Origin: Moritella sp. 5
Lineage (GTDB): Bacteria; Pseudomonadota; Gammaproteobacteria; Enterobacterales; Moritellaceae
DNA: 64,000 bases
Assembly: GCF_018219455.1 (NCBI RefSeq)
Contig: NZ_CP056122.1
Span: 1,488,001-1,552,000, forward strand
Direction of reading: 5' to 3'
Positions 1 through 6,989 of this stretch are shown here, piece after piece. Every line of letters starts with the position of its first letter. Positions within the stretch are counted from its first letter, which is position 1. The notes beneath the pieces are model-generated. The model did not search any database. It saw nothing but the letters and a program-made list of their open reading frames with translations, and was not told the origin of the DNA. A program made the translations under genes and the position numbers.

Positions 1-1
1 A

Positions 2-337
2 GGTTTTTATAACCTTGCGATGATATTCGTGGGCATCACCTTTGTGATTAACTCGCTGGATTCATTAATACGACTTTATACTGATAATTTAAACTTAACA
101 GTAGAACGTTTCGGTAAGGCTAAATACATTATTGGTAATCTTGTATTAATGAGTGCTTTGACGTTATTATTCAAATTGGATTTCTTACAAATTCAGTGGG
201 TTGGCGCATTAGCCATCGCACTGATTATCGGCTGTTTTGGTTATATTATGGCGAAGAAATCCAAGCCGGTTGCAGCGATTGAACGTTCACCTGAAGAAAA
301 TGAAATTGATTTTAATAAAATTGAGTTAGTGAACTAG
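2..337 (+). CDS. C-terminal part of a membrane transporter, probably BCCT family (betaine/choline carrier)
   Basis: The reading frame is open from the first bases of the window, so the gene starts upstream and only about 111 C-terminal residues are visible. They hold two or three hydrophobic segments and end in a charged cytoplasmic tail (KKSKP, then an acidic stretch). Sequence alone does not fix the family. Context does most of the work: the next gene is a CosR-like MarR regulator, and in Vibrio species cosR sits directly next to a BCCT-family compatible-solute carrier. The proXWV betaine importer follows. A Na+-coupled betaine or choline carrier is therefore the best inference. A strong terminator hairpin follows the stop codon. 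Confidence 0.6.
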   Translation, partial: GFYNLAMIFVGITFVINSLDSLIRLYTDNLNLTVERFGKAKYIIGNLVLMSALTLLFKLDFLQIQWVGALAIALIIGCFGYIMAKKSKPVAAIERSPEENEIDFNKIELVN

Positions 338-396
338 CATACTCACCACGCTCGTTTTAATACGTTAATTAGTTCGATAGTGGTTAGGAATACAAC

Positions 397-434
397 AAAA
401 GCAAAATAACGTATAGGCGTTATTTTGCTTTTTT
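397..434 (+). terminator. intrinsic terminator after the carrier gene
   Basis: Two 15-base arms (AAAAGCAAAATAACG and its complement) enclose a six-base loop, and the right arm runs into a T tract. It separates the carrier gene from the MarR regulator. Confidence 0.85.
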
Positions 435-508
435 CACATTTGCAGTATGAGTCTGGTGCTAATTTCTGTTATTGTTTCGAAAAATGAGGGGCGAATTATG
501 GAAGGGTT

Positions 509-985
509 ATGGAAAAGTACGAAGAATTATTAGTATCACTGCGTCAAGTGATCAGAGCCATTGATATACATTCTCGCCAGCTGAATAAACAGTCTGGTTT
601 AACAGGACCTCAGCTCATGGTGATGCAAAATATTGCCATGCTTGATGCGCCACTGGCGAAAGACATTGCGAAAGAGATAGCCTTAAGTGCAGCTACAGTC
701 ACGACGATTATTGACAGACTTGAGAGTCGGGCGTTGGTGATTAGGAAGCGAAGTGAAACAGATAAACGTAAAGTGCATCTGTCGCTGAGTGAATCAGGTA
801 AATTATTACTGAGTAGTTCACCCAAGCCGCTTCAAGACCATTTCATCAAGCGTTATCAAAATCTTGAAGAGTGGGAACAAAGTCAGCTATTGTCAGCTGT
901 CGAACGGATTGCCTCAATGATGGATGCAGAAAAATTAGATGCTGCGCCAGTATTATTTGTTGGTCAAATTCAGGCGGAAGAGTAA
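509..985 (+). CDS. cosR: MarR-family regulator of compatible-solute genes, CosR type
   Basis: A 158-residue winged-helix regulator. The N-terminal helix (KYEELLVSLRQVIRAID), the segment SGLTGPQLMVMQ, the recognition region LSAATVTTIIDRLE and the wing (DKRKVHL) follow the MarR pattern. The tail DAAPVLFVGQI resembles, as I recall it, Vibrio CosR, a repressor of ectoine synthesis and betaine uptake genes that is controlled by salinity. The neighbours fit: a carrier gene before it and proXWV after it. The chosen ATG has GAAGGG very close upstream (2-base spacing), so the start is somewhat uncertain; an earlier ATG at 498 is out of frame. It probably acts on the proX promoter just downstream and on distant osmolyte genes. 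The CosR assignment is from remembered similarity plus context. Confidence 0.8.
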   Translation: MEKYEELLVSLRQVIRAIDIHSRQLNKQSGLTGPQLMVMQNIAMLDAPLAKDIAKEIALSAATVTTIIDRLESRALVIRKRSETDKRKVHLSLSESGKLLLSSSPKPLQDHFIKRYQNLEEWEQSQLLSAVERIASMMDAEKLDAAPVLFVGQIQAEE

Positions 986-1149
986 CTCTTTTACTTAACT
1001 GATTTTATAACGTTTTTACCTGTTTCTAGTATTAATTACCGTGAGATGTTTTAACCATGTTTACGGTTTTTAGTACTTATTTAAGCTTTTAGTGGCGATT
1101 TCCTGTAGTGTTAGTGGTACTTCATTACAATAATAAGGATATTATTCAT

Positions 1150-2154
1150 ATGCGGAAGACTTTCGCTACCTCACTACTTCTTGCTTGTTCATCTCTTTCT
1201 ACCTTCGCTAATGCAAGTGAATGTGGCAGTGTTACCATTGCTGACATGAGCTGGAATTCAGCAACAATCATTGCTAATATTGATCGCTTTATTTTAGAGC
1301 ATGGTTTTGGGTGTGATGCCGAACTCGTACCTGGCGATACAATGGCAACCGGAACAGCTATGATCGAAAAAGGCCAGCCTGATATTGCACCTGAATTTTG
1401 GAGTAATTCCATGAAATCAGCCCTTGATAAAGGTGTTGAAGAAGGGCGAATTCGTTATGCTGGAGCCACACTGACAGATGGTGGTGAAGAAGGTTTTTGG
1501 GTTCCTGCCTATATGGTTGAAAAAGACCCGAGTTTAGCAACTATTGCAGGCATTAAAGCCAACGCAAAACTATTCAAGCACCCTGAAGACCCGGATAAAT
1601 CAGCATTTATGATTTGTCCATCAGGTTGGAATTGTCAAATTACAACAACGAATCTATACGAGGCACTGGATCTTGCCGATGACGGGTTCGATTTAATTGA
1701 TCCAGGTTCTGGTGCAGGCTTATCTGGCTCTATTGCTAAAGCCTATGAGCGTAAAGAAGCTTGGTTTGGCTATTATTGGGCGCCGACAGCTGTATTGGGT
1801 AAATACGATATGGTTAAGGTTGATTTTGGTTCAGGCATAGATGAAAAACATTTTAAAGAGTGCATTACTCAAGACGATTGTTTAGAACCTAAAGTAACTA
1901 TGTTCCCACCTTCTGCTGTGGATACTGTCGTGACTGAAACATTTGCGGCAAGAGCACCTGAAGCATTGGCTTACCTTACAGCCCGCTCATTCAAGAATGA
2001 TCAGATGAATGAACTACTTGCTTGGATGGAAGATGAGCAAGCTGATGGCGAATACAGTGTTGAGCACTTCTTAACAAACTATGAAGATACTTGGTCACAG
2101 TGGGTTGATTCAGCTACCGCGAAGAAAATTAAGAAAGCAGTCTCAGAACTATAG
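1150..2154 (+). CDS. proX: glycine betaine/proline ABC transporter, periplasmic binding protein
   Basis: This is the substrate-capture component of a ProU-type osmoprotectant importer, acting in the periplasm. The 334-residue product has a signal peptide ending near NAS-ECGS (about residues 1-20), followed by an OpuAC-type binding fold with conserved tryptophans (SWNSATI, EFWSNS, GYYWAPTA). Two close cysteine pairs are visible (CPSGWNC and CITQDDC), probably disulphides. The ATG at 1150 is preferred over an in-frame start at 1108 because AAGGAT lies just upstream and the protein then begins with a normal signal peptide. Gene order is X-W-V rather than the enteric V-W-X, as in the second pro operon of Vibrio. 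A repeat and a terminator-like hairpin follow before proW. Confidence 0.93.
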   Translation: MRKTFATSLLLACSSLSTFANASECGSVTIADMSWNSATIIANIDRFILEHGFGCDAELVPGDTMATGTAMIEKGQPDIAPEFWSNSMKSALDKGVEEGRIRYAGATLTDGGEEGFWVPAYMVEKDPSLATIAGIKANAKLFKHPEDPDKSAFMICPSGWNCQITTTNLYEALDLADDGFDLIDPGSGAGLSGSIAKAYERKEAWFGYYWAPTAVLGKYDMVKVDFGSGIDEKHFKECITQDDCLEPKVTMFPPSAVDTVVTETFAARAPEALAYLTARSFKNDQMNELLAWMEDEQADGEYSVEHFLTNYEDTWSQWVDSATAKKIKKAVSEL

Positions 2155-2162
2155 CCTTTCAC

Positions 2163-2217
2163 TATACCCAAACCACTTCAGTTGGCTGATTGTACTCCTT
2201 GAAGTAGCTTGGGTATA
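2163..2217. repeat. intergenic palindromic repeat, copy 1
   Basis: An imperfect inverted repeat with 18-base arms (TATACCCAAACCACTTCA and TGAAGTAGCTTGGGTATA) around GTTGGCTGATTGTACTCCT. The ends and the GCTGATTGT core recur at 6320-6426. Such TATACCCAAG-type palindromes are familiar from marine gammaproteobacterial intergenic regions, but I cannot count copies here. Confidence 0.6.
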
Positions 2218-2222
2218 AATAT

Positions 2223-2246
2223 AGCCCGACTTAATCGGGCTTTTTC
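2223..2246 (+). terminator. terminator-like hairpin between proX and proW
   Basis: AGCCCGA, a five-base loop, TCGGGCT, then TTTT. It sits inside the presumed proXWV operon, so it probably lowers proWV expression relative to proX rather than ending the operon. Confidence 0.75.
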
Positions 2247-2265
2247 ATTTTAGGAAATAAATAAT

Positions 2266-3156
2266 ATGTCAGACAGTTCATGGCTTTCGGAAATACCGCA
2301 GCTAGATCGTCGCCAATTACTTGATATTAGAAAGACATTGGATGGCGCTTATCGCAGTTTTTCGCGTGAATACGGTGATAGTATCGAAGCATTTTTTGAT
2401 CCCTTACTTAGTTTTCTTATTTGGTTCGAAAAATTATTACTTGGCAGCCCTTGGTGGCTGGTAATTGCTGTATTAGCTGTTTTTGCTTATATGGCAAGTC
2501 GTTCTTGGAAATTAACCTTAGGTGTCGTCTTAGCCTTCTTCCTCATCGGATTCTTTGGAATGTGGGACAATACCATGCGAACCATGAGTATTATTCTTGT
2601 CTCTACTTCACTCGCAGTGCTTATTGGTATTCCTATCGGGATTTCGATGGCTCGCTCTGATCGTGTTCAGTCCGTCGTTACACCTATCTTAGATATTATG
2701 CAAACAATGCCAGCCTTTGTGTATTTGATCCCTGTGGTGATGTTATTAGGCATCGGTAAAATCCCTGGTGTTATCGCTGTTATTATTTATGCTGTGCCGC
2801 CTGTTATTCGCTTAACGAACTTAGGTATCCGTCTTGTAGACAAAGAAGTGCTAGAGGCGGCAACTGCTTATGGTGCTAGTCCTATGCAACGTTTATTTGG
2901 TGTGCAGTTACCACTGGCAATGCCTAATATCATGGCCGGTATTAATCAGACTATTATGATGGCGCTCGCTATGGTTGTGATTGCTTCTATGATTGGCGTA
3001 AAAGGTTTAGGTCAACCTGTATTAAAGGCTATCACCAACCAATATTTCACACTTGGTTTATTGAATGGCTTAGCAATTGTTGTTCTCGCGATTATTTTTG
3101 ATCGGATTTCGCAAAGTTACGCAAAACGTACGTTACAAAATTTTGGAGGGCAGTAA
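2266..3156 (+). CDS. proW: glycine betaine/proline ABC transporter, permease
   Basis: This is the inner-membrane channel subunit of the ProXWV importer. The 296-residue product has a hydrophilic N-terminal region of about 60 residues, then six or so membrane segments. The binding-protein-dependent permease motif that contacts the ATPase is visible near residues 195-215 (EAATAYGASPMQRLFGVQLPL, with the EAA...G pattern). The length is close to the short form of ProW/OpuAB-type permeases. AGGAAAT precedes the ATG. It ends one base before the proV start codon, which indicates translational coupling. Confidence 0.93.
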   Translation: MSDSSWLSEIPQLDRRQLLDIRKTLDGAYRSFSREYGDSIEAFFDPLLSFLIWFEKLLLGSPWWLVIAVLAVFAYMASRSWKLTLGVVLAFFLIGFFGMWDNTMRTMSIILVSTSLAVLIGIPIGISMARSDRVQSVVTPILDIMQTMPAFVYLIPVVMLLGIGKIPGVIAVIIYAVPPVIRLTNLGIRLVDKEVLEAATAYGASPMQRLFGVQLPLAMPNIMAGINQTIMMALAMVVIASMIGVKGLGQPVLKAITNQYFTLGLLNGLAIVVLAIIFDRISQSYAKRTLQNFGGQ

Positions 3157-3157
3157 G

Positions 3158-4393
3158 ATGAGTTCGAATGATAAGAAAAGCCCGTTAATTCGTATTAAGA
3201 ATTTATACAAAATTTTTGGTAAAAATGAGAAAAAGGTGCTCGAGCTAGTCAAAGCGGGTAAATCAAAAGATGCTATTTTAGCTGAAACGGGTCATACCGT
3301 TGGTTTGTCGGATATTAACCTAGATATTTATCCGGGAGAAATATTCGTTATCATGGGGTTGTCAGGTTCGGGTAAATCAACCTTAATCCGCCATTTTAAC
3401 CGCTTAATTGAACCTACAGCCGGTGAAATCGAAATCGCGGGTAGTGATGTCATGCAATTGAAGAGCAAAGACCTGCAAGATTTTCGTCGTAATAAAATGT
3501 CGATGGTATTTCAACGTTTTGGGTTAATGCCACACCGCACTGTGTTAGACAATATTGGTTATGGCTTGCAAGTGCAGGGCGTCAAGAACGCTGAACGAAA
3601 GAAAAGTGCAACGCAGTGGTTGGAAACTGTGGGTTTGGATGGTTATGCCAATCAATACCCAAGACAGTTGTCCGGAGGTCAACAGCAACGCGTCGGTTTA
3701 GCACGTGCTTTGTGTACCGATGCCGATATTCTGTTAATGGATGAAGCATTTTCAGCATTGGATCCTTTGATCCGTAGCGAAATGCAAGACCAGTTGATTG
3801 AGCTGCAGGAAAAGTTACATAAAACCATTGTCTTTATTACCCATGACCTTGATGAAGCATTACGACTGGGTGATCGCATTGCTATTTTGCGTGATGGGGT
3901 ATTGGTACAACAAGGAACACCTGTTGATATTTTACTTAACCCGGTTGATGATTATGTTGAAGCCTTTGTCAAAGATGTAAATCGCGCGCGCGCATTGACG
4001 GTGGAAACGGTAATGCAACCGCAAATTTTCCGTATTTCGGCCGAGACCATCGGTGAAGCGGTATTGCAAATGCGCAAATCAAAACAAGATTATGGTTATG
4101 TTGTTAACGAGGATGGCTATCAAGGGGTGATTACACAAGATACCTTGGATAATGTTGAAAAAAGAGATTACAGTAATGCCCTTGATGCGTCTTTATTGGA
4201 CGCGGTGCCTGGCGTGCAAAGTGATGCGTTACTGGAAACTGTGATTCCTGAAATGCTGGATAATCAATTACCATTGCCGGTGTTAAATGTGGATGGTGAT
4301 GTTGAGGGGCATTTGTGTCGTTCTACACTTGCCGAAGTGTTAAGTGACCAGCCGTGTGTGGAAAAGGATAAAGATAAAGTCACTCACGCTTAA
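3158..4393 (+). CDS. proV: glycine betaine/proline ABC transporter, ATP-binding protein with CBS region
   Basis: This is the cytoplasmic ATPase of the ProXWV importer, 411 residues. Walker A is GLSGSGKST, the Q-loop lies in MVFQRFGLMPHRTV, the signature is LSGGQQQR, Walker B is DILLMDEAFSALDP and the switch histidine is in FITHDLDEA. The N-terminal insertion LVKAGKSKDAILAETG is typical of ProV/OpuAA. The C-terminal 130 residues match the CBS-domain tail that senses ionic strength in this family, though its second half looks divergent. The start at 3158 is preceded by GGAGGG and lies just after the proW stop. An upstream in-frame start at 3077 would overlap proW and is unlikely. Confidence 0.93.
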   Translation: MSSNDKKSPLIRIKNLYKIFGKNEKKVLELVKAGKSKDAILAETGHTVGLSDINLDIYPGEIFVIMGLSGSGKSTLIRHFNRLIEPTAGEIEIAGSDVMQLKSKDLQDFRRNKMSMVFQRFGLMPHRTVLDNIGYGLQVQGVKNAERKKSATQWLETVGLDGYANQYPRQLSGGQQQRVGLARALCTDADILLMDEAFSALDPLIRSEMQDQLIELQEKLHKTIVFITHDLDEALRLGDRIAILRDGVLVQQGTPVDILLNPVDDYVEAFVKDVNRARALTVETVMQPQIFRISAETIGEAVLQMRKSKQDYGYVVNEDGYQGVITQDTLDNVEKRDYSNALDASLLDAVPGVQSDALLETVIPEMLDNQLPLPVLNVDGDVEGHLCRSTLAEVLSDQPCVEKDKDKVTHA

Positions 4394-4426
4394 TTATCGT
4401 ATTTAAGTGAACTTGTGCAATGATGA

Positions 4427-4460
4427 ATGCCTATTACAGCAGGTCAGAGGTAATAGGCAT
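4427..4460. terminator. hairpin terminator between convergent proV and lipoprotein gene
   Basis: ATGCCTATTAC and GTAATAGGCAT form an 11-base stem around a 12-base loop. It lies between two convergent genes, and a T-rich tract follows after a short gap (ATTTTTT near 4469). Confidence 0.6.
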
Positions 4461-4487
4461 TAATTACGAATTTTTTAAAGAACGTGA

Positions 4488-5144
4488 TTAAGCGTCTTCG
4501 GGTTTATCTAATAACTCAGCAATGATCTTGTTCATTTCGATCGGCATTTGCGCAAGAATAGCATCTTGAGATAATGTCAGATCTTTTTCGATATAAGATA
4601 CGATTTTACGTGTTTCCATATCCATGACGCCACCGAAAGCTGTCACGTTAGTCATCATTGGGATGTTCATACCGCCTGATGAATCCACATGTAGCACAAC
4701 AACATATTTGAAGTTGTAATCTTTGTTCGTCAACACGCCAGACGCTTTTAACTTATTGGTCAGTGTTTTCATTTTCTTATCAAGTTCAATCGCATACTTC
4801 TCTGCAGAACCTGTCATTTCTAGTTTATCTAGGCTTGCTTGACGACGCATGTTTTCGCCAAGTGTCCATGACAAATTACCAACAACACTGTAAAGCTGTT
4901 GACCAGAGATCACCGATGCACCGTATTCAGATACTGCACCTGAAGAGATTGCTAAACCAACTTCAGCACTGTCCCCAGGAACGCCATGCAGGCTAATTGG
5001 GAAAATAAATGCAGGTGCACTCGCTGTCACTTCAAGGGGAAATTCTTGGTCTGCATTACGTTTTACTGATGAAGAGCTGCAGCCTGCAACAGAGAGGGCG
5101 ATAACGCCTGACAATAATAGTGAATAGATAGATTTTGCTTTCAT
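4488..5144 (-). CDS. predicted lipoprotein of unknown function
   Basis: A 218-residue protein with a lipoprotein signal: charged MKAK start, hydrophobic core and lipobox VAGC, with the lipidated cysteine at residue 22 followed by serines. I do not recognise the family. The mature part starts with a short linker, then a region rich in small residues (GLAISSGAVSEYGASVISG), a charged helix (LDKKMKTLTNKLKAS) and a beta-rich section (YKYVVVLHVDSSGG). The sequence around MDMETRKIVSYIEK suggests a compact globular periplasmic domain. AAGGATG lies upstream of the ATG. It is a single gene, convergent with proV. Confidence 0.8.
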   Translation of the reverse strand: MKAKSIYSLLLSGVIALSVAGCSSSSVKRNADQEFPLEVTASAPAFIFPISLHGVPGDSAEVGLAISSGAVSEYGASVISGQQLYSVVGNLSWTLGENMRRQASLDKLEMTGSAEKYAIELDKKMKTLTNKLKASGVLTNKDYNFKYVVVLHVDSSGGMNIPMMTNVTAFGGVMDMETRKIVSYIEKDLTLSQDAILAQMPIEMNKIIAELLDKPEDA

Positions 5145-5475
5145 TTTATTACATCCTTGTTTTAGTATTTATCTAGTTAATAGCATACGGAAGTACCATT
5201 TGTTAATTGCAATTTCACTTTAATAACAATGCATTACCTTGAAATTGGTGAGTTACTTTAGCCCATGATTTTATAGAACTCAATGCTGAATAAAGTATGT
5301 AAAATAATTTATGGTTTAATAAACTAAAGTAATGTTTTTGTCTGGCTTGATTATCGTGCGTAGGAATAGATTGCATAATAAAAATGCTATAACGAGGTTT
5401 ATTTTTAATTAGATTAGGTTTTTCTAATACTTACAATGGGTTGTTTTAGGGGGTAAAGCAAAAGGAGGGTAGATA
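5145..5475. other. gene-poor spacer
   Basis: About 330 bases of AT-rich DNA upstream of the lipoprotein gene. No open frame with a convincing ribosome binding site was seen on either strand. It should hold the lipoprotein promoter. Confidence 0.5.
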
Positions 5476-5500
5476 AAAACCTGCTTGGGAAAGCAGGTTT
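5476..5500 (-). terminator. terminator of the small minus-strand gene
   Basis: AAACCTGCTT and AAGCAGGTTT form a ten-base stem with a four-base loop. Read on the minus strand it is followed by TTT. Confidence 0.75.
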
Positions 5501-5510
5501 ACAGCATCAA

Positions 5511-5777
5511 TTAGGTAATAACGAATTGCTTTGCTTGTCTTGCTTCGACGATATATCTTCTTTTTAATTTTTTAGCCATATCAGGTGTTAAGTCTGAATG
5601 AAGTAGTTCTAACGTGCTTTGGCCTTTGCTTTTCAGGTAAGCTGCAACCAATGGACGTGTCGGGTCTGCGTGACCTTTAGCCCATTCATAGCTTTTTACT
5701 GCGTTTGCTGGTGGTGTTTTTTTCGATGCGATATAAACGCTACCATCAGGAAAAGATACACGGTAAATATTGATCAT
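5511..5777 (-). CDS. small conserved-looking protein, possibly GIY-YIG-related
   Basis: An 88-residue protein followed by its own terminator, which supports it being real. The start MINIYRVSFPDGSVYIASK resembles the first strand pair of GIY-YIG nuclease folds (IY...DGKVYIG). The helix RRYIVEARQ could be the region that carries the catalytic glutamate. The second signature half (YIG) is altered to YIA, so it may be an inactive relative or only coincidentally similar. No neighbour explains it. The upstream ribosome binding site is weak (GAGAAC). Confidence 0.6.
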   Translation of the reverse strand: MINIYRVSFPDGSVYIASKKTPPANAVKSYEWAKGHADPTRPLVAAYLKSKGQSTLELLHSDLTPDMAKKLKRRYIVEARQAKQFVIT

Positions 5778-5995
5778 TTTGTTCTCACTTTAATCTTAGT
5801 CATCAAAATACTAAATTTTATGGCGCTAGTATGACAGCTTTTCGAGTGTTAAACATAATTACTTGGGCCTAGCAACGAGCCGATTTGTTCAATTGACCAT
5901 TTATTAATGCAATTGGTAATAAATGCTGGTGGTTTAAGCAATTAAATACACGGCTATTACGGTATGGAGTTTATCAATTTCCAAGGCGTAGAAAT

Positions 5996-6263
5996 AAGCG
6001 ATATGGCAATGCAAAAGTAATCCATCAAAAAGATCTGAATGGGATAAATACTGCGTGCTATTCCCACAAAGTGTGGCTGCCCGAAAAATATTTATTTTAG
6101 ATATAGAAATGGTTCAAGCATCTTGTGGCAAGTCTGTACCTTACTTCAATTATAATGAAGTTCGCGATGACTTAGTTAAATGGTCAACTCGCCAAGGCAA
6201 AGAAGGAATTGAAAAATACAGGGTTAAAAAAATCAGCAAAGTATTGATGTTTTTTCAACTTAA
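5996..6263 (+). pseudogene. remnant of a pyridoxamine-phosphate-oxidase-like flavoprotein gene
   Basis: Joined across frames, the stretch reads RYGNAKVIHQKD, then SEWDKYCVLFP and IFILDIEMVQASCGKSVPYF, then KKNQQSIDVFST and stop. From memory this is the C-terminal third of a PPOX (FMN-binding split-barrel) family protein. Two single-base losses break it: one T missing at about 6034 (between QKD and SEW) and one A missing in the A run at 6226-6232. The N-terminal two thirds is not recognisable upstream. The open frame at 6055-6309 is only the middle piece running past the second lesion to a chance stop. The two frameshifts are direct readings; the family name is recall. Confidence 0.75.
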
Positions 6264-6319
6264 ACCGTTGAACGAACAGGGATTTATATCCATAAGTACG
6301 TCTAAATAAAAATGATGTC

Positions 6320-6426
6320 TATACCCAAGCGATATCAGAGAGGAGAAGGACAAGCCGACGAAGGCGTTATGAAGCCTTGAAGATACTCTTCATGCGGTTT
6401 GCTGATTGTGAATCTTGAAGTCGCAA
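6320..6426. repeat. intergenic palindromic repeat, copy 2 with inserted centre
   Basis: It begins TATACCCAAGCGATATCA and ends with GCTGATTGTGAATCTTGAAGT, matching both halves of the element at 2163-2217. About 60 extra bases lie in the middle. The right arm has lost the terminal GGGTATA. Confidence 0.5.
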
Positions 6427-6566
6427 CTATTAATTCTACTTAACTCTTAAATGCTTACATAAAAATATTTTTGATTAACGAACTATATTATTGTTGCATT
6501 TAAAATGCATCAATAATATAGTGATGACGAATTCACAAAATTCGTATTACAAAAAGGTATTTATAG

Positions 6567-6989
6567 ATGCAAACTTCAATTTCAGAACAAGTTTTAACAG
6601 CCCTCGATAAGGTTTTAGTCGTATCTAAAACAGATCTTCAAGGCAACATTACTTATGTTAATGATTTATTTTGTCAGTTAACTGGTTATAGCAGAGAAGA
6701 GTTAGTCGGTGCTCCACATAATTTAGTACGCCATAAATCAATCGAAAAAAGTGTCTATAAAGATATGTGGGATACTATCAAAAATGGTGAAATCTGGACG
6801 GGTATTATACCAAACGTAGGTAAAGGTGGCAGCTTGTATGTTGTAGATACAACAGTACAACCTATCTTTGATGATGCAGGTAACATCACAGAATATATCA
6901 GCATTCGTCGAGTTATTAATGATCTAATGAGTGATTTTGACAGCGTTGAATTATCTAAAGAAGTATTTGACGACTTCTACGGAGAGTAA
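6567..6989 (+). CDS. stand-alone PAS-domain protein, Aer-like
   Basis: A 140-residue protein that is essentially one PAS domain (about residues 15-118). ITYVNDLFCQLTGYSREELVG and the region MWDTIKNGEIWTGIIPN...G resemble the FAD-binding PAS of the aerotaxis receptor Aer. A short acidic tail follows (DSVELSKEVFDDFYGE). There is no output domain, so it must work through a partner. Its stop codon overlaps the start of the diflavin reductase gene (TAATG), which makes that enzyme the natural partner. A cofactor such as FAD is an inference from similarity to Aer. The 5' side has a long leader of about 250 bases. Confidence 0.85.
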   Translation: MQTSISEQVLTALDKVLVVSKTDLQGNITYVNDLFCQLTGYSREELVGAPHNLVRHKSIEKSVYKDMWDTIKNGEIWTGIIPNVGKGGSLYVVDTTVQPIFDDAGNITEYISIRRVINDLMSDFDSVELSKEVFDDFYGE

